Shown one piece after another: positions 25,384 to 34,065 of a stretch of 64,000 nucleotides of DNA. This DNA is from Thermococcus indicus (GTDB taxonomy: Archaea; Methanobacteriota_B; Thermococci; Thermococcales; Thermococcaceae), in the NCBI RefSeq assembly GCF_006274605.1, contig NZ_CP040846.1:965041-1029040 (forward strand), read 5' to 3'. The notes under the pieces were generated by a model. That model did not search any database and was not told the origin of the DNA. It saw nothing but the letters and a program-made list of their open reading frames with translations. The stretch's first letter is position 1. Every line of letters starts with the position of its first letter. Both the position numbers and the translations under genes were made by a program.

Positions 25384-26568
25384 ATGAAGAAAGCAGTTGT
25401 TGTGTTTGTGGTTCTTTTGCTGGCTTTTTCCGTAGTGGCCAGCGGATGCATTGACAATTTAAGAGGGAGTACGGAAACGTCCTCAAGCCCTGCTCCGACA
25501 TCTTCAGCCACGTCAGTTACTTCAGACACCCAGAAGGAAAGCCCCTCTGGAACGACCACCATAACACTCCGCACCACGGGAGCCACTTTTCCACAGTACC
25601 AGATTCAGAAGTGGATTGAAATATACATGCAATCCCATCCAAACATCAAGATTGAATACGAAGGAGGCGGAAGCGGGCACGGGCAGGAGGCTTTTCTGAA
25701 AGGTCTCACGCACATAGGCCGAACAGATCCTCCAGTTACTGAGGCTACATGGCAGAAGTTTCTCGAAACGGGTGACCAGCCCCTCCAGTTCCCGGAAATA
25801 GTCGGTGCCGTTGTCATAGCCTACAACGTTCCCGGCGTTGATGAGCTCAAACTCGACGGAGAAACCCTTGCCATGATTTTCATGGGCGAAATCGAATACT
25901 GGGACGATGATACGATAAAATCCCTCAACCCCGGTGTCAACCTGCCCCACGAGAAGATTATCGTTGTCCACAGGAGTGATTCGAGCGGAACCACTGCGAT
26001 ATTCACTACCTATCTGAGTCTCGTCAGCGATGAGTTCGCCGAGAAGGTGGGTGCCGGAAAGCTCGTGGACTGGCCGGTTGATAAAGTGGGAAGGGGGATT
26101 GGAGGTAAGGGTAACCCCGGTGTTGTCCAGGCCCTGAAGAGCACGAAATACAGCATCGCATATACGGAGCTTTCCTTTGCGATAGAGGAGAACCTACCAG
26201 TTGTCGCGCTTAAGAATAAGGCTGGAAAATTCGTCAAGCCAACTGATGAGACCATAAAGGCCGCCGTCGCAGGCGTCAAGTCCTTCATACCCGAGCCGAC
26301 AGAGGGGTACAAAGAAGACCTCAAGCAACTACTAAACGCTCCAGGTGAGGACTCCTACCCGATAGTGGCCTTCACCCACCTGCTCGTCTGGCAGAACAAG
26401 AACGGGAAGCACTACCCCCCTGAAGAGGCCAAGGCCATAAAGGACTTCCTCATGTGGATACTCACCGAGGGTCAAAAACCTGAGAACCTCGCGCCGGGCT
26501 ACGTTGGACTTCCAAAGGATGTTGCCGAGATAGGCCTTAAGGCGGTTCAGATGATCCAGGAGGGCTGA
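25384..26568 (+). CDS. pstS: Phosphate ABC transporter substrate-binding lipoprotein
   Basis: Binds phosphate outside the membrane for the Pst importer. The 394-residue protein has a lipoprotein signal (VVFVVLLLAFSVVASGC), a Ser/Thr-rich linker, then a PstS domain: RTTGATFPQYQIQKWIE, YEGGGSGHGQEAFL, HRSDSSGTTAIFT (phosphate loop) and GNPGVVQALK. ATG 25384 follows TTGGTGA. It is the first gene of pst-phoU. Confidence 0.95.
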   Translation: MKKAVVVFVVLLLAFSVVASGCIDNLRGSTETSSSPAPTSSATSVTSDTQKESPSGTTTITLRTTGATFPQYQIQKWIEIYMQSHPNIKIEYEGGGSGHGQEAFLKGLTHIGRTDPPVTEATWQKFLETGDQPLQFPEIVGAVVIAYNVPGVDELKLDGETLAMIFMGEIEYWDDDTIKSLNPGVNLPHEKIIVVHRSDSSGTTAIFTTYLSLVSDEFAEKVGAGKLVDWPVDKVGRGIGGKGNPGVVQALKSTKYSIAYTELSFAIEENLPVVALKNKAGKFVKPTDETIKAAVAGVKSFIPEPTEGYKEDLKQLLNAPGEDSYPIVAFTHLLVWQNKNGKHYPPEEAKAIKDFLMWILTEGQKPENLAPGYVGLPKDVAEIGLKAVQMIQEG

Positions 26569-26596
26569 TGTCCTCCTTCTTTTTCAGGTGGTTCAA

Positions 26597-27376
26597 GTGA
26601 AGCTGGGGATAACTTCGTCCCTCGTGATGGAACTTTCGGGGAAGGGTCTTTCCATTGACGAACTCGGTGTTTCGCTCGTTGAGGTTTACATGGACGATCT
26701 TCCACTCCTTGTGGGAACGTCCGTTGACTGGGGACTCGTGAGGGAAATAAGCTCCCTCGGTATCCAGCTGACGGTTCATGCCCCCACTCACACTGGAAAG
26801 TTCAGCGCACTTGACCTCGGAGTGAAATCAGGAATCAACATCAAGACGGTGGAGAGGGTTATGCAGATAGCGTCATCTCTGGATGCCCTCAAAGTGGTGA
26901 TACACGGGGGCAGGATTGGGAAAAATTACCACCGGGCATACCTGAACACGAAGCGGCAACTGGAAATCATAGGCTCGATAGCAGACGACTTTGGGGTTCC
27001 CGTCATGCTGGAGAACCTTTTTGGTCCCTCCGTTGGTATTCTGCCCCCGGAACTGATGTCCCTGCTTGAGCCAGACATGGGGATATGCTTTGACTTTGGC
27101 CATGCCTTCCTGACTGCTATGGAGTTAGGCATCAACATGGACGAATTTTTGACGCTGTGTCCGATGATTGACCATCTTCACATCCATGACAACAATGGGA
27201 GCAGAGACGACCACCTTCCACCGGGTAAAGGGCTGATAGGAATCAAGTTCGTGAAGAAGGTCATTGAAACGGCGCGCCCCTCGACAGGAATCCTTGAGGT
27301 GAGGAACTATTCTTCCTTGGAGGAGATATTGAGGGCAATTCAGGTCTTTGAAAACATCCCTATCGCTGCGAGGTGA
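26597..27376 (+). CDS. Sugar-phosphate isomerase/epimerase-like TIM barrel
   Basis: A 259-residue protein of the AP-endonuclease-2/xylose-isomerase TIM-barrel superfamily: MKLGITSSLVMEL, LTVHAPTHTGKFSALD, VVIHGGRIGKN, VMLENLFGPSVGILP, ICFDFGHAFLTA, IDHLHIHDNNG. Metal-ligand positions (His, Glu, Asp, His) are present. GTG 26597 follows AGGTGG. It sits between pstS and pstC, an unusual partner for a phosphate importer; it may act on a phosphorylated or phosphate-storage compound, but the substrate is unknown. Confidence 0.85.
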   Translation: MKLGITSSLVMELSGKGLSIDELGVSLVEVYMDDLPLLVGTSVDWGLVREISSLGIQLTVHAPTHTGKFSALDLGVKSGINIKTVERVMQIASSLDALKVVIHGGRIGKNYHRAYLNTKRQLEIIGSIADDFGVPVMLENLFGPSVGILPPELMSLLEPDMGICFDFGHAFLTAMELGINMDEFLTLCPMIDHLHIHDNNGSRDDHLPPGKGLIGIKFVKKVIETARPSTGILEVRNYSSLEEILRAIQVFENIPIAAR

Positions 27377-27380
27377 TAAC

Positions 27381-28304
27381 ATGGCAAAGAGAAAGATTGA
27401 CACCTTTGACGCCCTTACCTTTCCCGTCGTGTTGATGGTGTTCCTGCTCTTTGCCGGCATGCTCTTCGTCTTCTTTACAAAAGCCCTGCCGGCATTTGAG
27501 CGCTACGGTCTGGGTGTTTACCTGGAAAACGTATGGAAGGCCGCTGAGATACCCGAGGAAGAAGTTTACGGCATAGCAGCGGCGCTGTGGGGCAGTGTCT
27601 ACACATCTGTGGTAGCGGTGACGATAGCATTGCCGATATCGATAGCATTCTCAATCTTTGTTGATTATGCCCCAAAGAGAGTAAGACATGTCCTTGTTGT
27701 GCTCTCCGATGTCATGGCCGGCTTGCCGACGATAATCTACGGCATATGGGGTGCCTTCGTGCTGGTTCCCTTTCTTAGGGACTGGGTGATGAAGCCCCTT
27801 TACGATCACCTTTCCTTCGTTCCCCTTTTCAACTATCCTCCCGTTGGGGGCTACAGCTACCTCTCGGCGGGGGTTCTACTGGCGATTATGATAACACCCT
27901 TCGTTTCAGCCGTTGTTAGAGAGGCGTACAGCATGGTGCCTTTCACATATCGGGAGGCGGTCTATGCCCTTGGAGCCACCAGGTTTGAGGCCACGAAGAT
28001 ACTCATCGGCTACATCAAGCCCGCTATAATATCGGGAGTAATCCTTGGATTTGGAAGGGCAGTAGGCGAGACGGTGGCGGTTTCTCTCGTCATCGGAAAT
28101 ACGTTCAACATGACGTTTAAGCTCTTTGCCCCTGGCTACACGATTTCATCACTAATAGCGAACCAGTTCGGCAACGCGTTCATCTACCACCATATGACGT
28201 CCGTACTTTTTGCAGCGGGTCTCGCACTGTTCCTGATAGGGTTTGCAATTAACATGGCGGGCCTCAGAGCACTGAGGAGGTGGGAGGAGAATGTTCAGCT
28301 TTAA
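27381..28304 (+). CDS. pstC: Phosphate ABC transporter permease
   Basis: A 307-residue permease with six transmembrane helices and the ABC coupling motif REAVYALGATRFEATKILI around residue 195. GAGGTGAT lies upstream of ATG 27381. Its end overlaps pstA by 14 bases. Confidence 0.94.
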   Translation: MAKRKIDTFDALTFPVVLMVFLLFAGMLFVFFTKALPAFERYGLGVYLENVWKAAEIPEEEVYGIAAALWGSVYTSVVAVTIALPISIAFSIFVDYAPKRVRHVLVVLSDVMAGLPTIIYGIWGAFVLVPFLRDWVMKPLYDHLSFVPLFNYPPVGGYSYLSAGVLLAIMITPFVSAVVREAYSMVPFTYREAVYALGATRFEATKILIGYIKPAIISGVILGFGRAVGETVAVSLVIGNTFNMTFKLFAPGYTISSLIANQFGNAFIYHHMTSVLFAAGLALFLIGFAINMAGLRALRRWEENVQL

Positions 28305-29126
28305 CCCGGACAGGAAGCTGATGGAAAGGGCATTTCTTTCGGTGATTGCCCTCTTTACCCTGCTTGCCGTGTTTCCGCTCTTCCACATTATTTACGTGGT
28401 TTTTTCGCGGGGCGCCAGCGTGTTGCTTGAGAGGGGCTTTTCATTCCTTACGGGCACTTTCTCCACCGGGGGAATAGGGCCGGCCATTGCTGGAACCTTT
28501 CTGCTGACCTTCCTTTCCAGCTTAATAGGGATTCCTCTGGCAATAATAATCGGCGTTTACGCCTATGAGAATCCAAAGAGCTCAATAGGGCGATGGACAA
28601 AGTCGCTTTTGGAGATAATGATGGAGTTTCCGACGATACTCGTCGGTGTGTTCGTCATGCAGATTCTCGTCGTCCCGATGGGAAGTTATTCGGCGATAGC
28701 TGGGGCTTTTGCGCTGGCGATAATTCTCATACCATACGTTGCCATCTACACTCACGAGGCCATGAGGAGCATCCCTTTCACCTACAAGGAGGCCGGCTAC
28801 GCACTCGGCCTGACCAGGATCAAGGTTCTCTTCAGAATCCTCGCACCGATGGCAAAGCGCGGGATAATGACGGGGGTGCTCATAGGAATGGCCAAGGCTG
28901 CCGGTGAAACGGCACCTCTCCTCTTTACCGCGGGGGACTTTATGAGAGTTATCCCACCTCGCTCACCCAACCGGTCGGTGCGATTCCTCTCCTGATATAC
29001 AACCTCATTCAGAGTCCCAGCCCGGAGGATCATGCCGTTGCGTGGGGCGCCTCCTTAGTGCTCCTGCTGATATTCCTTGGAATTTTCGTTCCCGTAAGGT
29101 TGAGTCTGAAGGAGGTGAAAATGTGA
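28291..29126 (+). pseudogene. pstA: Phosphate ABC transporter permease, frameshifted
   Basis: The frame from ATG 28291 encodes a normal PstA through the coupling motif (YKEAGYALGLTRIKVLFRIL) and GETAPLLFTAGDFM, then runs into TGA at 28995 (234 residues). The expected C-terminus ([20 protein letters not shown], then a last helix and SLKEVKM) is intact in a frame displaced by 2 bases and stops at 29126. The sequence at 28945-28948 is AGAG where a single AG would restore the frame, so an AG-duplication frameshift is likely. It could be a real mutation, a phase variant or a sequence error. Confidence 0.85.
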
Positions 29127-29893
29127 ACTCAGTTTCATTGGCCGTTGAAACAAGAAATCTGCACGTATATTACGGTGAGAACCACGTGATAAAAGGGGTG
29201 AACCTCAAAATCCCTCCGAAGAGCGTGTTTGCCTTGATGGGGCCAAGCGGTTGCGGAAAGAGCACGATGTTGAGAACCTTCAACCGGCTGATAGAACTGA
29301 ACGCCGATGCAAGGGTCGAAGGGGACGTCTTGCTCTTTGGCCGGAGGGTGTACTCTCCAGAGACGGACCCCATAGAGATAAGAAAACAGGTCGGAATGGT
29401 GTTCCAGTATCCAAATCCGTTCCCACACATGACGATATACGATAACGTGGCAGTTGGCCTTAAACTGAACCGGCTCGTGAGGTCAAGGGAAGAGCTCGAT
29501 GAACGGGTGGAGTGGGCGTTGAGAAAGGCCGCGCTGTGGGAGGAAGTGAAGGACAGACTGGACGATTACCCCTCGAACCTCTCCGGTGGCCAGAGACAGC
29601 GTCTCGTCATAGCGAGAGCTCTCGCCATGAGGCCAAAGGTTCTTCTCATGGACGAGCCAACGGCCAATATAGACCCTGTGGGAACGCAGAAGATAGAAGA
29701 GCTCCTCTTCGAGCTGAAGGAGGATTACACTATCGTCCTCGTTACGCATTCCCCTGCCCAGGCGGCAAGGGTGAGCGACTACGTGGCGTTCCTCTATCTT
29801 GGCGACCTCATCGAGGTCGGTCCGACAAGGAAGGTCTTTGAAAACCCGGAGCACGAGCTTACCGAGCAGTACGTTACGGGGGCACTCGGATGA
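29123..29893 (+). CDS. pstB: Phosphate ABC transporter ATP-binding protein
   Basis: A 256-residue ABC ATPase: Walker [11 protein letters not shown]-loop [11 protein letters not shown], signature LSGGQRQRL, Walker [15 protein letters not shown]-loop [11 protein letters not shown] 29123 overlaps the displaced pstA stop (ATGTGA), with GGAGGTGA upstream. This coupling only makes sense if pstA is read in its restored frame. Confidence 0.95.
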   Translation: MNSVSLAVETRNLHVYYGENHVIKGVNLKIPPKSVFALMGPSGCGKSTMLRTFNRLIELNADARVEGDVLLFGRRVYSPETDPIEIRKQVGMVFQYPNPFPHMTIYDNVAVGLKLNRLVRSREELDERVEWALRKAALWEEVKDRLDDYPSNLSGGQRQRLVIARALAMRPKVLLMDEPTANIDPVGTQKIEELLFELKEDYTIVLVTHSPAQAARVSDYVAFLYLGDLIEVGPTRKVFENPEHELTEQYVTGALG

Positions 29894-30495
29894 AACTCCG
29901 GAATTTTGCCCGATTGAAGGCACTCTCGGAGGAACTTGGCACCACGGTCATCGAGGCCCTCAGGACACTCCAAGTGGAGGCGCGAAGGAACGAATATGGA
30001 GAGGTTGAGGAGTATCTCTGGAAGGCGATATCAATAAAAGCGGATCTCCAGGACGCGCTTGTTGAGTCCCTGATACGGTATCAACCAATGGCAAGGGAGC
30101 TCCGGTTCGTTCGGGCCCTCCTCGATGTTTCCTATGATCTGTACCGTATCTCAAGGCACGCGTCGAGGATAGAAACCGTACTTGAAATCCGAGGTACAGA
30201 ATCCGCAAGGGAAACGGCAGTTGAGGCCCTGACGATAGTTCTTCCCTGGATTGAAACGGCTGTGAAGGCGCTGGACGGTAAATTCAGCATTCCAGCTGAG
30301 GAGTTGCCCTTCTTCAACGCAGAATTCGAGGAGTTCTGGAACAGAAACATCAAAACGGAGGAACCAGCTGTTATGGCTGTTATGATACACTCTGAGGGTA
30401 TTTTCAACCACACAAAGCACATGCTTGCCTCCGCGGTTTATTACGTTGAAGGTCCAAAAGGGCTTGAAAAAATGCCCATACTCCTGATTTCGTGA
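29890..30495 (+). CDS. phoU: PhoU domain protein 1
   Basis: A 201-residue three-helix-bundle PhoU-like protein with [45 protein letters not shown], a segment characteristic of PhoU repeats. It probably tunes the Pst importer to phosphate status. It overlaps pstB by 4 bases (ATGA). Confidence 0.88.
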   Translation: MKLRNFARLKALSEELGTTVIEALRTLQVEARRNEYGEVEEYLWKAISIKADLQDALVESLIRYQPMARELRFVRALLDVSYDLYRISRHASRIETVLEIRGTESARETAVEALTIVLPWIETAVKALDGKFSIPAEELPFFNAEFEEFWNRNIKTEEPAVMAVMIHSEGIFNHTKHMLASAVYYVEGPKGLEKMPILLIS

Positions 30496-30504
30496 GGTGG
30501 TATC

Positions 30505-31104
30505 ATGAGGAAGCTCCTCGATATTGGCATGAAACAGATAAGAAAGCTCCTGAACGAAATGGGAGAAAACGCCGTAACTGCTCTCGAAAACGCGAAGGCA
30601 TCTTTTGGAGGGGAAACCGATGGGACCGAGGATATAGCAAGTAAAATGCACATTATCAGGGGAGAGGTTCTCGACATAGCCACAGAGCTCTTAGTTAGGT
30701 ATTCTCCGATGGCAAGCGACCTGCGCTTTATCCAGAGCGCGGTTGATGTTTCCTATGATCTGTACCGCATATCCAGGTACGCAATGGAGATAGAGCGGAC
30801 GGTTAAAATACTACGGCCCAGGAGGATGCCCGAACTCTCCGAGAGGGGCTTTGAGATAACGGTAAGGGCCGTGAGAACGGCATTGGGAGCATTTGAAAAC
30901 CTCAACGAGGTCGATGCCGGCAGATTGCTTGAGCTGGACGATGCCATAGATGAACTCTATCTCAGATCCCTCGAAGAACTTGAAGAGCCGGACAAAGAGA
31001 AGGCCCTGAACGCTCTTGTGCTCAGACACCTCGAAAGGATATGTGACCACGCGACCGAGATAGGAGCGAAGGTGATCTACGTCAAGGACGGCAGGAGAAT
31101 TTAA
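30505..31104 (+). CDS. phoU: PhoU domain protein 2
   Basis: A 199-residue paralogue of the preceding gene ([62 protein letters not shown]). Archaeal pst operons often carry two single-repeat PhoU genes, equivalent to the two halves of bacterial PhoU. GAGGTGGTATC precedes ATG 30505. A T-rich terminator-like run follows at 31105-31120. Confidence 0.88.
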   Translation: MRKLLDIGMKQIRKLLNEMGENAVTALENAKASFGGETDGTEDIASKMHIIRGEVLDIATELLVRYSPMASDLRFIQSAVDVSYDLYRISRYAMEIERTVKILRPRRMPELSERGFEITVRAVRTALGAFENLNEVDAGRLLELDDAIDELYLRSLEELEEPDKEKALNALVLRHLERICDHATEIGAKVIYVKDGRRI

Positions 31105-31118
31105 TTGATTTTTATTTT

Positions 31119-31388
31119 TTAAACCTCTATGGAATCCATAGCGACCTTGATCCATCTCAGATAAGAGTTCAGCGTTCCGCGCAGAGCGGAGTTGTCCCGG
31201 GCGAGAAAGCGGATTATCACCCTGTTCTCCTCGCGGAGGAACTCTATTTTGCTCCTTCTGTAGGGCACGCTCTCGTGCTCGTAGAGAACGCTCTCGTAGA
31301 CTACTTTGGCCGTCTCCTCGTCGGGAAAAGTCAGCTCGATCACTCCTTCGATGGGCCACGCTTCAGAATCGCTTCCTTGTAGTCCCAT
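31119..31388 (-). CDS. KEOPS complex Pcc1-like subunit
   Basis: About 89 residues. The core matches Pcc1, the dimerising subunit of KEOPS, which makes the t6A tRNA modification: LTFPDEETAKVVYESVLYEHESVPYRRSKIEF then RDNSALRGTLNSYLRWIKVA. The start is uncertain: ATG 31388, ATG 31412 or an internal GTG. It overlaps the Brix gene end by about 49 bases, so it is translated from the same mRNA. Confidence 0.88.
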   Translation of the reverse strand: MGLQGSDSEAWPIEGVIELTFPDEETAKVVYESVLYEHESVPYRRSKIEFLREENRVIIRFLARDNSALRGTLNSYLRWIKVAMDSIEV

Positions 31389-31969
31389 CTCCGCCCGTCC
31401 TCCATTATCCAAATCTTGACGCTTATGAGCGGGCCGACGGCCTTCTCCCTACTAACGTCAAGGCGGTAGAAGTTCACCGCCATTCCGCGCGGATGCCTCT
31501 CTATGACGCTCAGAACGTCGGTGTTGTACCTGTCTGCTATTCCGAGGAGCGAGCGCTCCTTCCTCGGAACGAACTTTCCGCCGGTCAGCTCGGCGAAAAC
31601 CTGGGCGAATGCAACGTGGTCAAGACCGACGCGCTTTGCTGTGGTCACAACAAGTGGCATCTCTTCACGTATGGGCCGTATGTCCCTAAAACCAATCTCA
31701 CGCTGGAGCTTTATGCCGTGGAGATACAGGTAACCGAGATAACCCCAATCCTCGGGGTCGACCTTGATAAAGGTCATCTTGAGCGGGTTCCCCTTCCAGA
31801 CGTTGACTATCAGGAGCCTCTCGTAGTTCCTGTCGTAGGCCTCCATGAGTAAGTCCTGTATCGTCTTCTTTCCCCTAGTCAGGTAGAGGGAGTTGGGGAA
31901 CACCTTCTCTAAGTCGTGCCCGAAGCTCCTCGTCCTCCTCGTGGGTCTGTGGGAAGTCGTTATCAGCAT
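31340..31969 (-). CDS. Brix domain ribosome-biogenesis protein
   Basis: A 209-residue archaeal Brix-domain protein (MLITTSHRPTRRTRSFGHDLEKVFP; YLTRGKKTIQDLLMEAY), related to eukaryotic Imp4/Rpf proteins of large-subunit rRNA processing. The start is ATG 31969 (or 31972). It lies in a translation cluster with Pcc1, RpoP and L37Ae. Confidence 0.88.
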   Translation of the reverse strand: MLITTSHRPTRRTRSFGHDLEKVFPNSLYLTRGKKTIQDLLMEAYDRNYERLLIVNVWKGNPLKMTFIKVDPEDWGYLGYLYLHGIKLQREIGFRDIRPIREEMPLVVTTAKRVGLDHVAFAQVFAELTGGKFVPRKERSLLGIADRYNTDVLSVIERHPRGMAVNFYRLDVSREKAVGPLISVKIWIMEDGRRWDYKEAILKRGPSKE

Positions 31970-32024
31970 CATAGCCCTCACTCAAAATTCGTTTAAGCGA
32001 TAAAAGGCTTTCGAAACGAAAGAA

Positions 32025-32174
32025 TCAGATCGCCTTTACGCGCCTGGCCACCCTGGGCCTAGGCTTGTAGAGTATCTTGCTGCCGCAGTAGGGGCAGCGG
32101 ACTTCCCTGGTGTTTTCGAGGTCGAGCTCGACCTCCTTTCCACACTTTGCGCAGCGGTAAACGGCCATCACCAT
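32025..32174 (-). CDS. rpoP: DNA-directed RNA polymerase subunit P
   Basis: A 49-residue zinc-ribbon subunit of archaeal RNA polymerase (Rpb12-like): YRCAKCGKEVELD, then REVRCPYCGSKILYKPRP and the basic tail RRVKAI. GGGTGATAACC precedes ATG 32174. Located just downstream of L37Ae, its usual neighbour in Thermococcales. Confidence 0.95.
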   Translation of the reverse strand: MVMAVYRCAKCGKEVELDLENTREVRCPYCGSKILYKPRPRVARRVKAI

Positions 32175-32207
32175 GGTTATCACCCTAAACTAAGCAAAGG
32201 AAAGGGG

Positions 32208-32468
32208 TCAGGCCTTGGAGGCCGTGACACGCTTGGCGACCTTTCCGGCCGGAGTGGTCGGCAGGTAGGCACCGCCGGCAAAAGTTGCTCCGCACTTCTG
32301 GCACTGCCATATGCCGGTGCTAATCCTCCTGACGGCCTTCCTTCCGCAGACCGGGCAGACGTGCTTCTGCTTCATCTTGGCCTCAACGGCCGCGACCCTT
32401 CTTCTAATCTTGAGACCGTACCTTGGACCGTATCTTCCGGCTGAACCAACCTTAGTAGTCCTTCCCAT
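32208..32468 (-). CDS. rpl37ae: Large ribosomal subunit protein eL43 (L37Ae)
   Basis: An 86-residue ribosomal protein beginning [18 protein letters not shown], with a zinc ribbon made of CPVC and CQKC pairs ([26 protein letters not shown]). It starts the operon with rpoP, Brix and Pcc1 following on the same strand. Confidence 0.96.
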   Translation of the reverse strand: MGRTTKVGSAGRYGPRYGLKIRRRVAAVEAKMKQKHVCPVCGRKAVRRISTGIWQCQKCGATFAGGAYLPTTPAGKVAKRVTASKA

Positions 32469-32521
32469 GAGCATCACCCCTAATTATCAACGGTTTTCAC
32501 GACTGGAGAGTGTTTCCGGGG

Positions 32522-32540
32522 ACGTTTTATAAACCTTTGC
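32522..32540 (-). promoter_or_regulatory. Strong promoter of L37Ae-rpoP operon
   Basis: Read on the minus strand, GCAAAGGTTTATAAAACGT combines a purine-rich BRE with a near-consensus TATA box, about 60 bases before the L37Ae start. Confidence 0.6.
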
Positions 32541-33199
32541 ATAACAAGCTTTGCTGGCGCAAAGCTTGACCAAAGAGATTTACGCCATTTAAACTCCAAA
32601 CCGGGTGCGTGCACTCCGAGAATTTAAAGCTTTCTGTGGGTTTCCTGTTACGCATGCCTATTTTATCTTTGGTTTCCACTTGTATCTTTGGCGTCCTTCG
32701 GACGCCGTTTGTGCAGTGAAACACTCCCAAAAGAGCAAGCGGGTAAAAAAACCCTCCTGAACCTGAAGCTTGTAGAAAATGCACCTCACTTCCACCACCC
32801 GTAAGGACGCCTCCTAACAAGGGGCCCTTTTATGAGTGTTCGCGTTTCCAAATAGTCTTTAGAGCTTTGGAATTCTATAATCTTAGAAGCGTTTATTGTT
32901 GGGTTTACTTTTTCCCGCGCTCCGAAGGAGCGCTTCTTAGAGAAACCCGTGTTATGAATCCTTTGAAGTGAATTCCCACATAAAACACCCCCCTCAAAAA
33001 CCCAAACCTCCCAGAATTGTACTTTTGGAGAAGAATCACAAACCTTGGTCAAACTCTACGGGACTGTCGTCCCTTGCGTCGAGCAAAGCTCGACGTCGCG
33101 AAGGCGAAGTTTGTAAGGGGGCCATTGGAAATGTCGGCCCCCTGGGGGTCCCGACGTCATCGCAACCCAATACTCGTCGGGCAGTTCTTCCTATGCATA
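32541..33199. other. Gene-free region rich in hairpins
   Basis: No convincing gene on either strand. Strong inverted repeats: 32545-32568 (CAAGCTTTG/CAAAGCTTG, loop 6), 32690-32706 (GGCGTCC/GGACGCC, loop 3), 32917-32933 (GCGCTCC/GGAGCGC, loop 3), 33077-33095 (CGTCGAGC/GCTCGACG, loop 3) and 33116-33143 (AGGGGGCC/GGCCCCCT, loop 12). A TTGACCAA motif at 32566-32573 recurs inverted as TTGGTCAA near 33046. It may be a structured RNA, a repeat element or remnants of one; nothing matches an RNA I know. Confidence 0.5.
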
Positions 33200-33202
33200 A
33201 AA

Positions 33203-33216
33203 CCTTATAACGGTTG
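33203..33216 (+). promoter_or_regulatory. TATA-box promoter of 33243 gene
   Basis: AACCTTATAACGG lies about 30-40 bases before the start at 33243 and fits an archaeal TATA box. Confidence 0.5.
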
Positions 33217-33242
33217 GGCTAACTCACCCATAGGTGCAGAAC

Positions 33243-33743
33243 ATGGCCGGAACGATAAGCAAGATAATACACTTCCGCGACGAAGAGGAGTTCCTCGACG
33301 ACATGGCCGAGATAATGGAGCGCTTCTCCTACCTGGCGAGCAAGTATGGTCACAATCCCGTTGAAGGCGTTCTCCTGTGGGACTACATAGGCGTTCAGGA
33401 CGAGGAGGGCGTCAAGATTTTCCGGGTCGGAGAGTTCCCCTACTTTGAGGGAACGCTGAAAGTTGACCTTGAAACTCTCCGCGTCATGGAGCGCTACTTC
33501 GACGAGATGGAGAGCAAGTGGGACGAGCTCCGCGTGGAGGACATCGCCTACTTCGTGGAGATGCTTAACGAGGCCCTTGGAAGGGAGATCGTCTTCTACG
33601 AGGCCTACGACCTCGGCCTTGACAGGAACACCGCCTATATAATCCTCAACCTCGTGAGCCTCCACTACCTCGAAAGCGTCCTCGACGGAAGAGACAGGGA
33701 TATATTCGAGGAGGCCGTCGAACTGCTGATGAAGTACATTTGA
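33243..33743 (+). CDS. Conserved hypothetical acidic protein, 166 residues
   Basis: A helical, acidic soluble protein beginning MAGTISKIIHFRDEEEFLDD. It has no recognised motif, signal or membrane helix. ATG 33243 follows AGGTGCAGAAC. It heads a short run of same-strand genes that ends with queE. Confidence 0.7.
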   Translation: MAGTISKIIHFRDEEEFLDDMAEIMERFSYLASKYGHNPVEGVLLWDYIGVQDEEGVKIFRVGEFPYFEGTLKVDLETLRVMERYFDEMESKWDELRVEDIAYFVEMLNEALGREIVFYEAYDLGLDRNTAYIILNLVSLHYLESVLDGRDRDIFEEAVELLMKYI

Positions 33744-33795
33744 TTATGTAATTACCGAATCAATGAATTGCCCAATTAAAGCTGGAGGTGTGGCG

Positions 33796-34056
33796 ATGCT
33801 CTTCAAGAAGAGGGGAACCTTCACGGAGGAAGATGCTAAAAAGGTCATCGAGATCGTGAGCGAAAGGCCCAACGAGAGGGAGATAATCATCATGGCCGAG
33901 TATGTCACCGAGGAGGCAAAGAGGCGCCTCTGGGACTACGCAAGGGGAGTCCAGCTGATGGCCGACATGACCGGCGAGAACCGGAGCGTAAGGGTTGAGA
34001 TTCTCGAGGGCTATGTGAGCGAGCACGTGAAGGGCGTTGACGTTGATGAACTGTGA
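33796..34056 (+). CDS. Small conserved protein, 86 residues (SepF-like layout)
   Basis: Begins MLFKKRGTFTEEDAKKVIEIV and continues IIIMAEYVTEEAKRRLWDYARGVQLMADMTGENRSVRVEILEG. The order of elements (helix, strand, helix starting at a residue pair before DYARG, then paired strands) recalls the SepF/DUF552 cell-division fold, but I cannot confirm that by eye. ATG 33796 has GGAGGTG upstream; queE follows after 9 bases. Confidence 0.65.
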   Translation: MLFKKRGTFTEEDAKKVIEIVSERPNEREIIIMAEYVTEEAKRRLWDYARGVQLMADMTGENRSVRVEILEGYVSEHVKGVDVDEL

Positions 34057-34065
34057 GGTGTTGTT

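Noticed and set aside
28945..28948. Programmed frameshift in pstA
   Set aside because: No slippery heptamer; an AG duplication is a simpler explanation.
32527..33364. Several short frames in the hairpin-rich gap
   Set aside because: No ribosome sites, odd composition, and interrupted by the hairpins; no resemblance to protein families.
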